Of a stretch of 64,000 bases of DNA, positions 8,425 to 17,869 are shown in pieces. Each line of letters begins with the position of its first letter. Within the stretch, counting starts at the first letter, position 1. This DNA is from Phycisphaerae bacterium. Lineage in GTDB: Bacteria; Planctomycetota; Phycisphaerae; UBA1845; PWPN01. The notes beneath the pieces were generated by a model. That model saw only the letters and a program-made list of their open reading frames with translations, made no database searches and was not told the DNA's origin. The stretch is taken from the NCBI GenBank assembly GCA_035384605.1, contig DAOOIV010000015.1:7062-71061 (forward strand), written 5' to 3'. The position numbers and the translations under genes are program-made.

Positions 8425-11400
8425 TCAGTTCGCGCAATCGGCGTTGACCGGCACGTTCTCGCCGCTGTAGCAGCGCTGGAAGGTGCTGAAGTCAGTCTGA
8501 TCTACGTCGGTATCCCGGTCGAGATCGGCTTTCGCGCAATTCCCGTCGGCGAACGGTATGCCCGGTCCGGTGGCACAGGCCTCGAAGATGTCCAGATCGT
8601 CCTGGTCAACGTCGCCGTCGCCGTCGTAATCGACCGGGGCATGGTAATCGCGAAGGGTCCGCAGCCAGAGCAGACTGGTGCCCTCCGCGTACAGCTCGAA
8701 CACGGGCTGGCCGTCGATGGTGGGCAGGTCCAGCGTGTCGAATGCCTCGTTGATGATGCCGCCTTCCGCGTGCGCAATGAGGAACCTCGAATTGATCGCC
8801 GGTATGTAGCCGTTGAGGATCTTGACCTTCAGCTTCCCGGCCAGCGAGATTGAGTAGGCGGAATCCCAAGTGACGATGACGCTGGAGTCGCCGTCTCCGG
8901 CCACGTCGACCAGGAACGTGCCTCCCGACTGCTGGACGTAGCCTTGCCTGAAGGTCAGCTCGCGAAGAGCACCCGTCCCCGTATAGGTCGGGTGCACCAC
9001 GCCGGAAACGTTGGTCACGGGGCGAGCAATCCAGCCGACGCCTTCGATCGTTCCGTGAAGTGTGATATCAGTGTCGATTCCGCCCTCGGCTAGAGATAGT
9101 GTTCCGGAGGTGTAGATGGTTGTGCCGCCCGACGTCCATACCCAGCAGTCCCGCCCGATGAACAGGCGGCCGGTGCCGCCGACCGTCCCGGCCAGATCGC
9201 CGCCGATGGCCAGCGGGCCATCGATATCCCAATGAGAGGGATCTGACCCGGTCGGGTTGGACAGTTCCACCTCACCCTGCGAGCCAGGTGTTCGGCCGAT
9301 GACCCCATAGGTCGAGAACATGTAGCCGCCCGCCATCTCGATACGGCCTTTGCCCATCCAGCCGACGGTCAAGCCGCCATCAGGCATCTGCCATGTAGAG
9401 CCGTCCTTGATCGTTACCAGGCCGGTGCCCCCTGCGCCTCGGCCGACGATACCGGCACTTTCAGTGGGGGAAACGTGCTTCCAGGAGACGACGAGACCGC
9501 CGTCCTCGATGTTGAGCGTTCCATTGCCGCCCGTGTTCGAGCCGAGTGAGATCTGGGCCATGCTCTCCAACGTGGAAGGCGTCCCGCCATCCATGCCCGT
9601 GACCGTCAGGATCCCGGTCGAACGCATGCCGATGTGAGTGAGGCCCTTGAAACCGTCGTCCCACTCCGGGTCCGTGTTGGAGCCATCGACATAGATCCTG
9701 CCGCCGTTGCTCACCGTTACCTCGCCCGGGCCGTCACGGCCAACCTCGAACTGAAAGTGGGACAGCAGAAGAGAGTCCAAACCGTCAACCAGCAGGGTCG
9801 CGTCGCCGCCGCCACCGCCGATTGTGGTCGTATAGCCGGTGGTGACTTGGCCGCCGTTGGTGATGCTCAGCAGATTGCCGGCGCCCTGCCGGCCGATCTC
9901 CATCCCGATGTAGCTGCCCGCACCATCCTTGCCGGAGACTTCCAGCAGAGAGTCGGCCCCGTCCACGATAACCTGGCTGTAGCTGCTCTCTTCGGCATTC
10001 GGGTCGGTGCCCACAATGACCGGCCCGTGGACGACAGCCCACGCATCCGCCCATAGCTCGAAATCGCCAACCCCACCGTAGCCCACGGTGAGACGCTGTT
10101 CGCATTCCAGTGCCGGGATCGTCGCGCCGGAATTGTCTCTGCCCGGTCCAACGAGCACGATCGTCCCCGTGCTGCCCGGCGTTTCCGCGAGATGCATTTC
10201 GCCTCGATTGACCACCGACCCGCCGTCCCACGTGGTCACAGAAGCTGATCCGGACTTGCCGACGATCAGACTGACCTCCCAATGGGACTGCAACTCCCAT
10301 TGTGATCCGTCGCCGGAAATGTCGGCCATGCCCGTCGAGCCCGGGTTGCAGGCCATGTCGCACTTGCCCGTTTCAGCGTCCGCGCCGTTGGCCACATACA
10401 AGCTACCCTCCCCCTGATCGCCGAGGCCGAGCCAGCCGCCGGCCTGCCAATAGGAACGCACGTTGGGGTCAGACGGCTTCGTGCCGTCGACGGTGATCGT
10501 GCCGTGCGAGCCGGCGAACTGGCCGACGAATCCGTGACCGTGATGCATCCAGCCACCGTCAACGATGTGCAGTGAGCCATAGTCTTGAGTCCCAACGCTG
10601 ACGCCGTGAGCAACGACGGTGAACACGCCGTCCTCACCGATGGTCAGCTGCCCGGTTCCGTTAAGACCGATCTCGACGTCCTTCGCGTCAACGTGGCCGT
10701 CGACAATGGCCAGGTTGGCCGTCGCATTTGCGGTGTTGCCGACGGTGAGAGAAGCCCGGTATACGTCGTTCCATTCCCTGAGTATCCAGTAGTTCCAGCC
10801 ATCCAGATCCAACACAATCTGATCGTCAGTGTTCTGGCCCGCCGGCGCGGTCACCACCAGTCGGCCCGTCCGGTGATCGTCGTCGAACAGGACGGTCTGA
10901 TCGGCGCCGCTCGGCGAATTGAAGATCGCGCGACCGTTTTCCCAGGGGGTGCCTGACGGGTCCCAGAACGAGCTTTCGGCGAACAGTCCGCGGTCCGGTC
11001 CGATCCAAAGATAGTCATCCGTCTCAGGCACCAGGGTGAAATCCATCCGTAAGCGGGCGTTGAAGGGACCTGATAGAAGGCCGTTGCTCTCGGCTGCTGC
11101 CCGGACGCCGCCGTACCAGTGGTAATCAACCCCCGGGGCAAGTGTTCCGACGAAATACCAGAAGCCCGCTTCGCCCGGGGTCGTGTTTCCGACACCTTCC
11201 AGGACCGCAAACAGGTCAAAGGCACGGTCGCCTCCGGCAAGATACGCCGGCACCAGCCCATCATCATATTCCTGCTCCACCCTGACAACATACTCGTAGT
11301 TCCTGTCCCTTGGTTGGACCCAGAACTGGAAATAGCTGTCGCCTTGAGCAAAAACCTTCGAATAGCCCGTCTCCGTGAGCTCGGCCTGAAGGTCAAGCAG

Positions 11401-11694
11401 CGCCGCGTCAATGTGCTGAAAGTCGTAGCTGTCAGGAGCAATCGACACATCCAGGATGCTGAGCCCTCTGCCGGTCAGTGTATTGGTGATCAGCTCGGCC
11501 TGGTGGTTGTAGGGCTCCGGCGTGTCGTCGTAAACCTGCTCCACGAACGTCAAGGTCTCGTCAGGAAGAACAAACCCCCCCGCCTCGACTCCGGCGGAAA
11601 GGATCTCATAGTTGTAGGTGAGATCAGCCTTGGCAAAGACCGTGACCATTGATGATGAAAGAATGACGGTTGTCAGAACTGACTTGGGGCGCAT
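8425..11694 (-). CDS. Large secreted beta-repeat protein with C-terminal dockerin-like calcium-binding tail
   Basis: 1089 residues from the ATG at 11694, which has GAGGAAGGGAAC upstream; a longer frame to 11817 has no site. Signal peptide MRPKSVLTTVILSSSMVTVFAKA. Residues about 25-250 form a planctomycete-type N-terminal domain. About 250-980 is a run of 'GxGxLTIxDGG' units (for example GTGQLTIGEDG, NGTLNIEDGG, GEVELSN), like the repeats shared by autotransporter passenger and PEP-CTERM proteins, expected to build a beta-helix. The last 70 residues hold two EF-hand-like loops, DYDGDGDVDQDDLDIF and DLDRDTDVDQTDFSTF, each followed by a Cys-containing spacer. This is a dockerin-like tail typical of planctomycete exported proteins. 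It is probably a surface or matrix protein; the ligand is unknown. Confidence 0.85.
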   Translation of the reverse strand: MRPKSVLTTVILSSSMVTVFAKADLTYNYEILSAGVEAGGFVLPDETLTFVEQVYDDTPEPYNHQAELITNTLTGRGLSILDVSIAPDSYDFQHIDAALLDLQAELTETGYSKVFAQGDSYFQFWVQPRDRNYEYVVRVEQEYDDGLVPAYLAGGDRAFDLFAVLEGVGNTTPGEAGFWYFVGTLAPGVDYHWYGGVRAAAESNGLLSGPFNARLRMDFTLVPETDDYLWIGPDRGLFAESSFWDPSGTPWENGRAIFNSPSGADQTVLFDDDHRTGRLVVTAPAGQNTDDQIVLDLDGWNYWILREWNDVYRASLTVGNTANATANLAIVDGHVDAKDVEIGLNGTGQLTIGEDGVFTVVAHGVSVGTQDYGSLHIVDGGWMHHGHGFVGQFAGSHGTITVDGTKPSDPNVRSYWQAGGWLGLGDQGEGSLYVANGADAETGKCDMACNPGSTGMADISGDGSQWELQSHWEVSLIVGKSGSASVTTWDGGSVVNRGEMHLAETPGSTGTIVLVGPGRDNSGATIPALECEQRLTVGYGGVGDFELWADAWAVVHGPVIVGTDPNAEESSYSQVIVDGADSLLEVSGKDGAGSYIGMEIGRQGAGNLLSITNGGQVTTGYTTTIGGGGGDATLLVDGLDSLLLSHFQFEVGRDGPGEVTVSNGGRIYVDGSNTDPEWDDGFKGLTHIGMRSTGILTVTGMDGGTPSTLESMAQISLGSNTGGNGTLNIEDGGLVVSWKHVSPTESAGIVGRGAGGTGLVTIKDGSTWQMPDGGLTVGWMGKGRIEMAGGYMFSTYGVIGRTPGSQGEVELSNPTGSDPSHWDIDGPLAIGGDLAGTVGGTGRLFIGRDCWVWTSGGTTIYTSGTLSLAEGGIDTDITLHGTIEGVGWIARPVTNVSGVVHPTYTGTGALRELTFRQGYVQQSGGTFLVDVAGDGDSSVIVTWDSAYSISLAGKLKVKILNGYIPAINSRFLIAHAEGGIINEAFDTLDLPTIDGQPVFELYAEGTSLLWLRTLRDYHAPVDYDGDGDVDQDDLDIFEACATGPGIPFADGNCAKADLDRDTDVDQTDFSTFQRCYSGENVPVNADCAN

Positions 11695-11753
11695 GGGTTC
11701 GTTCCCTTCCTCGCGTTTGACCTGCGACTGCGACGTGTTGCGGGCCGTTGTTG

Positions 11754-11774
11754 CCGAGTCCTCGCAGGACTCGG
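11754..11774 (-). promoter_or_regulatory. Hairpin in probable 5' leader of the beta-repeat protein gene
   Basis: Perfect 9-bp inverted repeat CCGAGTCCT / AGGACTCGG with a 3-nt loop, 60-80 bp upstream of the ATG at 11694. No T-run follows on either strand, so it is more likely a leader structure or binding site than an intrinsic terminator. Confidence 0.45.
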
Positions 11775-12056
11775 TGCCGACCGAACCAAGTGATCGCCTC
11801 TCGCGCGGGAGCGTCATCCTTTACCCGACGCGCGGCTGATCGGACGCGCAACCACCCCTGTCCCTTCACGGTCCTTGGAACGGGGTTGATGCCCTATTGT
11901 ACAACGTTCTCACCCGTTCTGGAAGGAGATGCCCCAAAGGAACAGTTGGTTCCTGGAAAACCGCATCCTCATGGTACTAAAGTACTTGCGCTGGACGGTT
12001 CGGATTCGGAATCGGTAAGATGCGGACGTTCTGGTCTGGCCGGTCCACCGTCGGCA

Positions 12057-12091
12057 ATTCGGCATATGCCGAATCGACCATCCGATCGGAT
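12057..12091. promoter_or_regulatory. Two adjacent palindromes, operator-like
   Basis: A perfect 18-bp palindrome (ATTCGGCAT / ATGCCGAAT, 12057-12074) lies 5 bp from a perfect 12-bp palindrome ATCCGATCGGAT (12080-12091). Both are in the divergent spacer, about 180-210 bp upstream of the small lipoprotein start. No regulator is known; a dimeric repressor site is possible. Confidence 0.4.
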
Positions 12092-12268
12092 CCAGCGGCC
12101 GAACCCCGTGTGACACTCGTGCCGAAAGCCGCCGTGTGGCAATCCAAGCAGACCTGACTCCCTCGTCATGATGTCGGTTTCGGAGGTATAATTGTCGCAA
12201 GCCGGCCAGGCTGCGGGGTGCCGGCAGATCTCATGGAAGGCCATTTGCGCTGCGGAAAGGAGACCGCG

Positions 12269-12703
12269 ATGAAACGTCTTGCCTGTCTTGCCTTGGTCGG
12301 GTTGGTATTGCCGCTGGTCGGGGCTTGCGACCTGATGAAACTGCTTCAGGGCAAAGCCACGACCGTCCAACTGGTCAACAACGGCGATTACCCGGTCATC
12401 GTCGAGCTTCGAATCAGCAACAATCAGTATGTGCTTCAGGAGTTGCTCAGGGAGTTTGGAACAGAGCTGACCTACACTATCCCACCCGGTCAGGCGGTCA
12501 CGTTCTTCAAGGATTGTGAGGACCTTCAGGCCATTCTGATCAAGAAAGCCGACCTGAGCCTTGTCGGAACCGTTGGTCCCAGTGCCAGCACGGATATTCT
12601 CCGAGACGGTGGCGACTTTGGTTGCGGGGATATCATTATCTACACCTTCGACCACCCTGACGTGCCCACCGCTCTGGAGATCAGCGAGAACGTTATTGGC
12701 TGA
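12269..12703 (+). CDS. Small secreted lipoprotein, unknown function
   Basis: 144 residues from the ATG at 12269, with AAAGGAG 6 bp upstream. The signal ends in a lipobox (Leu-Val-Gly-Ala-Cys), so it should be lipid-anchored. The rest looks like one beta-rich domain: TTVQLVNNGDYPVIVELRIS, then IPPGQAVTFFKDCEDLQAI and a C-terminal GDIIIYTFDH. This resembles small exposed beta-sandwich lipoproteins seen in planctomycetes, but I know no function. It has Cys residues in KDCEDL and FGCGD that could form a disulfide. It stands alone before the MFS transporter. Confidence 0.75.
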   Translation: MKRLACLALVGLVLPLVGACDLMKLLQGKATTVQLVNNGDYPVIVELRISNNQYVLQELLREFGTELTYTIPPGQAVTFFKDCEDLQAILIKKADLSLVGTVGPSASTDILRDGGDFGCGDIIIYTFDHPDVPTALEISENVIG

Positions 12704-12900
12704 GCGTTCTCTGCGTGACCAGAAGCGGCTCGGCAGGATCGCTGCTGTGATCTTGGTTGCTTCGGGCGCTTTGCCGTCCCGGTCCCGGATGGTTAGCACC
12801 TTACGGCTGGACATCTGTGCGGTTTGCACGCATGTTTCTGCATCGTAGGACGGTTGGGTTGCGGCCCCCAAAAAGGCGGTCCGCCTTAGATTGCATCGGC

Positions 12901-14247
12901 ATGATTCAGACCGCTCAGGAACCGCTCTCGAAGGCACCGCCCATCGCCCCGACGCGTACCCGCTTCTGGGTCATTGTCTTTGCCGTGACGCTAGCGGTCG
13001 TGACCTACATCGATCGGGTCTGCATTTCCCAGGCGGCACCATTCATTCGGCAGGATCTTGGCCTCAGCGAAGTTCAAATGGGCCTGGCTTTTGCGGTGTT
13101 CTTCTGGACATACGCCTTGTTTGAGATACCCGGCGGCTGGATGGGCGATCGGTGGGGCGCCCGCAGAGTCCTGATGCGGGTCGTAGTCTGGTGGTCCTTC
13201 TTCACCGTGGCCACCGGCTGGGCATGGAATCTGGCCTCCCTGGTCACGGCCCGAGCCCTGTTCGGCGCCGGAGAGGCCGGCTGCTTCCCGAATGTGACCA
13301 AAGCTTTCGCCACCTGGCTGCCGCGAGGCGAGCGGGTCCGCGCTCAAGGACTCATGTGGCTCAGCGCCCGCTGGGGCGGAGCCTTTACCCCTTTGCTGGT
13401 GATACTGGTACTCAAGTTCCTTTCCTGGCGACAGGCTTTCGGCGCTTTCGGACTGCTGGGTGTCATCTGGGCCGTCTTCTTCTACCGCTGGTATCGCGAC
13501 GACCCGCGAGATAACCCCCACGTCAATGCCGCCGAGCTGGCCCTGATCCCAACTGCCTCTGAGACCGCGCCGGTTCATCAGGCCGTGCCCTGGCGAAAAC
13601 TGCTCAGATCAAAAACCGTCTGGCTGCTCTGTGCTCAATACGCTTTCCTGAGCTACGGCTGGACCTTCTACATCACCTGGCTGCCGACCTACCTCAAGGA
13701 AGCTCGTGGCCTTCAACTCGGGACTGGTGCCGTCTTGGCGGGGATACCGCTGTTGTTTGGCGGCGTGGGCTCCCTGTGCAGCGGGTTCATCGGCGGCCAC
13801 TTCGAGAGAAAAGGCGGAAACGCCCGAAGGATTCGCCGCCTCATGGCCTGCGCAGGCTGCCTCGGTGCCGCCGGGTGCACGGCCGTGTCCGTGAGTATCC
13901 ACAGCCCCCTTACGGCAATGATCGTCATGGGCCTGGCCAGCTTCTTTATGGACCTTGCGGTGCCGCCGAGCTGGGCGGTCTGTATGGACGTCGGCGGCAG
14001 GGCTTGCGGCACGCTCTCCGGCGGCATGAACATGATGGGCAATCTCGCCGGCAGCCTTGGCCCGCTCGCCACGGGTTTTCTGCTGGTGCGGACGGGCCAT
14101 AATTGGGACGTCGTACTCTACACGTTTGCCGGTGCCTATTTCATGGGAACGTTCTGCTGGATGTTTCTCGACCCCGTGACGCCGCTGTTACCTGCAACGC
14201 CCGTTCGGGGTTCTGAAGTGGTTGCCGTGCGCGAGACCGGGAACTGA
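12901..14247 (+). CDS. MFS transporter, anion:cation symporter type (hexuronate/sugar-acid-like)
   Basis: 448 residues, 12 predicted membrane segments. The start at 12901 puts about 23 polar residues before helix 1 (FWVIVFAVTLAVVTYIDRVCIS), the usual ACS-family form with the conserved YIDR. The loop 2-3 motif is GGWMGDRWGARRVL, and GAGEAGCFPNVTKAFATWLP is a family hallmark of ExuT/GudP-like carriers of hexuronates, glucarate or similar acids. Substrate is inferred only. A convergent sulfatase gene follows, which fits uptake of products from sulfated uronate-containing glycans. No clear Shine-Dalgarno site was seen. Confidence 0.87.
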   Translation: MIQTAQEPLSKAPPIAPTRTRFWVIVFAVTLAVVTYIDRVCISQAAPFIRQDLGLSEVQMGLAFAVFFWTYALFEIPGGWMGDRWGARRVLMRVVVWWSFFTVATGWAWNLASLVTARALFGAGEAGCFPNVTKAFATWLPRGERVRAQGLMWLSARWGGAFTPLLVILVLKFLSWRQAFGAFGLLGVIWAVFFYRWYRDDPRDNPHVNAAELALIPTASETAPVHQAVPWRKLLRSKTVWLLCAQYAFLSYGWTFYITWLPTYLKEARGLQLGTGAVLAGIPLLFGGVGSLCSGFIGGHFERKGGNARRIRRLMACAGCLGAAGCTAVSVSIHSPLTAMIVMGLASFFMDLAVPPSWAVCMDVGGRACGTLSGGMNMMGNLAGSLGPLATGFLLVRTGHNWDVVLYTFAGAYFMGTFCWMFLDPVTPLLPATPVRGSEVVAVRETGN

Positions 14248-14333
14248 CAACTGGCGACCGACAACTCTTCCCGTCAGCCTCTTGCCTTCTTCGAGTCACT
14301 GAAGAGCTGCCCCCCGTGGACCTCCCAAGAGCC

Positions 14334-15704
14334 TTATTCGTGTTGGTATTTGACCAGCCACGGGTCTTCGGTCTTCTTCTGCCATTCCAGCAACCGTGCG
14401 CGCAGGTCGGCCACTGTCTGGGCATGTGCCGGATCGCCGGCCAGGTTTTTCGTCTCGTGGGGATCCGCTTGGAGATCGTACAGTTCTTCGCGAGGGCGAT
14501 GGATGTAAGCGTCCACCGTTCGCTTACCATACTGGTTGTCGCCCCGTTTCAGCACCCCCTGCCACGTGTCGCTCCCCCACAGGTCCGAGGCGAAAGGGAA
14601 CTCCAGACGATGTGCCAGGTTGAGGATGTACTTGTACTGGCGGGTACGGATCATCCGCGCGGGATAGTACATGGTGACTTCGTGGAAGATGTGCGACCCG
14701 TAAACGGTGTCCCAGCCTTCCGGTCGTGTTTCCTCTAAAATCGGCAACAGCGAGCGGCCGAACACCTTGGAAGGCTTCTCAACGCCGGCCCATTCCAAGA
14801 TGGTCGGCGTGAGATCCACGAAGCTGACCATCGCTTCGTTAACGACCCCGGCTTTTTTCTGCTGCGGGCTTCGGATGATCAGAGGTAAGTGAATACCGGG
14901 GTCGTACAAGGTGGTCTTGGCCCCCGGCCAGGGCGGACCGTTGTCGCTCACATAGATCGTCAGCGTGTCGTTTTCGTGACCGGTGTCGGCAATCGCCTTG
15001 AGCATCAGCCCGACGCCCTGATCGAGACGGCTGATCGATTGGTAGTATTCTGCCAGCTCTTTGCGAACCTCCGGGTGGTCGCTCAGCCAGGGCGGAACAA
15101 TCATGTCTTCGGGCTTATAGGTGATCGTCTCGATGCCGTCGTATTTGGGCCTGTTGGCAAAGCCTTTCGCATCGCGGTGCGGATCGGTGTAGCCGACGAG
15201 CAAGAAGAAAGGGCTGTCGCCTTGGGCCCCCATAAACCTGCGGGCCTGCTCGGCCATGGCGGCGACGTTTCGCGGCCCGCCCGGACAGGGCAGCGTCTCG
15301 GTGAACGGATAAGTTTCCTCCGGCTGCACGTGGTACTTGCCGATGATCGCGGTTCGATAACCGGCCTCCTTGAGCTGCCTCGGTAACGATTGAACGTCGT
15401 GAAACGAATGGAAATTGTGCGTGGCATGCGCCAGGCCGTACTGGCCGTTACTGTGCGTGAACATCCCGCTCAGGATGACCGCTCGCGACGGGCTGCAACT
15501 GGAGACCGCCGCGAAGGCATTGGCGAACCGCGTGCCCTGTGATGCCAGCCGATCCATGGAGGGGGTCTTGATGACCTTGTCGCCATAACAACCGACCTGC
15601 ATGCCGTGGTCGTCACCGATCATGAGCACCACGTTGCGAGGCGCGCCTTGGCTGCTCCCCGCCACGATCGCGCAAATCACAACTGCGGGTGCGAATCGCC
15701 ACAT
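14334..15704 (-). CDS. Secreted sulfatase, N-sulfoglucosamine sulfohydrolase-like
   Basis: 456 residues from the ATG at 15704, preceded by GGAGGT. Signal peptide of about 20 residues (MWRFAPAVVICAIVAGSSQG). Metal-binding DD at 31-32 (LMIGDDHG); the sulfatase signature SSCSPSRAVILSGMFTHSNG places formylglycine Cys at 70. The block NGQYGLAHATHNFHSFHDV and GKYHVQPEETYPF matches heparan N-sulfatase (SGSH)-like sulfatases better than arylsulfatases. It would remove sulfate from glycosaminoglycan-like chains. It converges on the sugar-acid transporter gene, about 86 bp away. Activation needs a formylglycine-generating enzyme encoded elsewhere. Confidence 0.9.
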   Translation of the reverse strand: MWRFAPAVVICAIVAGSSQGAPRNVVLMIGDDHGMQVGCYGDKVIKTPSMDRLASQGTRFANAFAAVSSCSPSRAVILSGMFTHSNGQYGLAHATHNFHSFHDVQSLPRQLKEAGYRTAIIGKYHVQPEETYPFTETLPCPGGPRNVAAMAEQARRFMGAQGDSPFFLLVGYTDPHRDAKGFANRPKYDGIETITYKPEDMIVPPWLSDHPEVRKELAEYYQSISRLDQGVGLMLKAIADTGHENDTLTIYVSDNGPPWPGAKTTLYDPGIHLPLIIRSPQQKKAGVVNEAMVSFVDLTPTILEWAGVEKPSKVFGRSLLPILEETRPEGWDTVYGSHIFHEVTMYYPARMIRTRQYKYILNLAHRLEFPFASDLWGSDTWQGVLKRGDNQYGKRTVDAYIHRPREELYDLQADPHETKNLAGDPAHAQTVADLRARLLEWQKKTEDPWLVKYQHE

Positions 15705-16100
15705 AGTGCCACCTCCAGTCCAGTCTTCGATTGCCGACGGTGCAGGCTGAGTAGACCGGCAAAACGTCGGCTTGGCAAGCGAGCGGCAATACGGTCTGGG
15801 CCAAGGTGGGGACCTAAGATTCGGCAAAGGACGTGAGGCTCAGGGCTGCGCGACGGCCCTGCAGCCCTTGCAATACCGACGGTTGTGTGTAAGAATACCA
15901 CCAGACGGCCTGCGTCGCAGACCGTTTGGGGTTCAAGGGACCCCGGTATTTGAACGATAATTCGACATTACGAGCCGCCTGTCGCGGGTTGCCGTGGGAG
16001 CAACCCCGTAGCAGGGCCGGTTGAAGCCGGTCAGGCTCGGCCATCGGTGCTTGCGGTGCCCCGGTGGCAACCATGGAAACCTATTGGAAAGGAGAAAACC
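15705..16100. other. Divergent promoter region upstream of ilvB
   Basis: 396 bp between the sulfatase and ilvB starts, no gene seen. It contains small stem-loops, the clearest being GGGTTGC / GCAACCC near 15990-16010, and CCGG-TTGAAG-CCGG near 16018. They could be leader structures of the ilv operon or members of the TGAA-loop hairpins seen elsewhere in the window. No leader peptide rich in branched-chain codons was found. Confidence 0.45.
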
Positions 16101-17849
16101 ATGGCCGCGCAACCGCAAACCATTTCTGCGCCTACAGTTACGTCGTCCCGACCAGCATCTTCACCCCCGGCCCGAAAAACGGGTGCCAGGATTGTCCACG
16201 ACACGTTGGTTGACTTGGGTGTTGAAGTCGCCTTCGGTTACTCCGGAGGGGCCATCTTGCCCACGTTCGACACCCTGCATGATACGCCCATCCGGTTTAT
16301 CGTCAGTCGGCACGAGCAGGGCGCCGGGCATATGGCCGATGGTTACGCCCGAGCCACGGGCAAGGTCGGAACGGTCATTGTCACCAGCGGTCCCGGGGCT
16401 ACCAACCTGACGACGGCTCTGGCGACGGCCTACATGGACAGCATTCCGCTGGTGGCCATCACCGGCCAGGTTGCTACCGCCGCGATCGGAAACGACGCCT
16501 TCCAGGAGGCCGACGTCGTGGGCGTGACCCGTCCGGTTACCAAGCACAACGTTCTGGTGAAGGACGTTAACAACCTCGAGCGGATCATCCGCGAGGCCTA
16601 CTTCATCGCCCGAACCGGGCGTCCTGGACCGGTGCTCATCGACCTGCCCAAAGATGTGCAGGTCTCCATCCCCGATGATGGCAACAACAGGGAGCCGCTT
16701 CTTCCCGGCTATCGGCCACGCTGCAAGGGCAACCAGCGGCAGATCCGGCTGGCCGCCCAAGCCATCAACGCGTCCGAGAGGCCGGTCCTTTACGTCGGCG
16801 GCGGCGTCATCTCGTCAAATGCCTCGGCCGAACTGCGCAAGCTCGCCCGTGCCGGCAACATCCCCGTGACGACTACCTTGTTGGGGCTGGGCGCGTTCGA
16901 CGAGGTGGCCGATAGCGATCTGGCTCTGCACATGTTGGGCATGCACGGAAGCGCGTACGCCAACTACGCCGTCCAGGCGTCCGACCTGCTGATCGCCGTG
17001 GGTGCAAGATTCGATGACCGCGTGACCGGCAAGCTGGATACCTTCGCGCCCCATGCCAGGATCATCCATATCGACATTGACCCATCGAGCATCAGCAAGA
17101 GTGTCGATGTGGATATCCCCGTCGTCGGCGATGCCAGGGAAGTGCTTTGCGAAATGCTGCCTTTGATCGAGCGGCGCGAACGTGCCGAGTGGTTCGCCCA
17201 GATCAATGAGTGGAAGCGACGCTTCCCCTTCAGCTATCAGCCCCAAGCAGGCGTCATCAAGCCGCAGGCGGTTGTCGAGGAAATCTGCCGTCAGACCAAC
17301 AGCGAGGCGGTCATTGCCACCGGCGTGGGCCAGCACCAGATGTGGGCGGCCCAGTTCTACCGCTGGCGATTCCCGCGGCAGATGATCAGTTCGGGGGGCC
17401 TGGGAACCATGGGCTATGGTTTCCCCGCGGCCATTGGCGCGGCCATCGGTCTTTCTGACAAGATTGTTATCGACATCGATGGCGACGGCAGCTTCCTGAT
17501 GACCTGCAGCGAACTGGCCACCGTTGCCGAGCGCAAGATCCCCGTGAAGGTGGTTATCCTGAACAACGCGTTCCAGGGCATGGTTCGTCAGTGGCAGGAG
17601 CTGTTCTTCGGACGCCGGTACGTCGGCACACAAATGGTCAACCCCAACTTCGCGCGCGTGGCCGACGCTTTCGGATGCACCGGCATCGAGGTCAAGGATC
17701 CGCAAGACCTGCCCAAGGCGATCAAGAAAATGCTTGACACGCCCGGCCCCGTCGTGGTGGACGCGCACGTCGCCCGCGAGGAGAATGTCTATCCGATGGT
17801 GGCCGTCGGCAAGAGCCTGCACGAGATGGAAATGGGCGGCATGTCCTGA
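16101..17849 (+). CDS. ilvB: Acetolactate synthase large (catalytic) subunit
   Basis: 582 residues from the ATG at 16101, with AAAGGAG 6 bp upstream. It joins two pyruvates, or pyruvate and 2-oxobutyrate, in the first shared step of valine, leucine and isoleucine synthesis. The TPP-activating Glu sits in FIVSRHEQGAGHMADGYAR, the central domain follows, and the C-terminal TPP/Mg motif is DGDGSFLMTCSEL with MVRQWQELFF after it. The first 30 or so residues are a low-complexity Ser/Pro/Ala extension. It heads an operon with a DUF502 gene and the regulatory subunit ilvN, with a 20-bp gap to the next gene. Confidence 0.96.
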   Translation: MAAQPQTISAPTVTSSRPASSPPARKTGARIVHDTLVDLGVEVAFGYSGGAILPTFDTLHDTPIRFIVSRHEQGAGHMADGYARATGKVGTVIVTSGPGATNLTTALATAYMDSIPLVAITGQVATAAIGNDAFQEADVVGVTRPVTKHNVLVKDVNNLERIIREAYFIARTGRPGPVLIDLPKDVQVSIPDDGNNREPLLPGYRPRCKGNQRQIRLAAQAINASERPVLYVGGGVISSNASAELRKLARAGNIPVTTTLLGLGAFDEVADSDLALHMLGMHGSAYANYAVQASDLLIAVGARFDDRVTGKLDTFAPHARIIHIDIDPSSISKSVDVDIPVVGDAREVLCEMLPLIERRERAEWFAQINEWKRRFPFSYQPQAGVIKPQAVVEEICRQTNSEAVIATGVGQHQMWAAQFYRWRFPRQMISSGGLGTMGYGFPAAIGAAIGLSDKIVIDIDGDGSFLMTCSELATVAERKIPVKVVILNNAFQGMVRQWQELFFGRRYVGTQMVNPNFARVADAFGCTGIEVKDPQDLPKAIKKMLDTPGPVVVDAHVAREENVYPMVAVGKSLHEMEMGGMS

Positions 17850-17869
17850 CACAGCACCGGAGAGCGGCG

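Larger units (their letters stand above)
11695..12268. other. Divergent intergenic region with palindromes
   Basis: 574 bp between two divergently transcribed genes, the beta-repeat protein and a small lipoprotein. No coding frame here looks real. It holds a strong hairpin (11754-11774) near the minus-strand start and two palindromes (12057-12074 and 12080-12091). A TATAAT box at 12187-12192 could serve the lipoprotein gene. It is therefore likely a two-way promoter region. Confidence 0.55.

Noticed and set aside
11969..12937. A 322-codon minus-strand frame
   Set aside because: It runs opposite the small lipoprotein and across the spacer, with no motif; the lipoprotein with lipobox and Shine-Dalgarno site is better supported.
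15926..15945. tRNA T-arm-like GGGTTCAAGGGACCCC
   Set aside because: No acceptor, D or anticodon arm can be built around it; it is just one of several hairpins upstream of ilvB.
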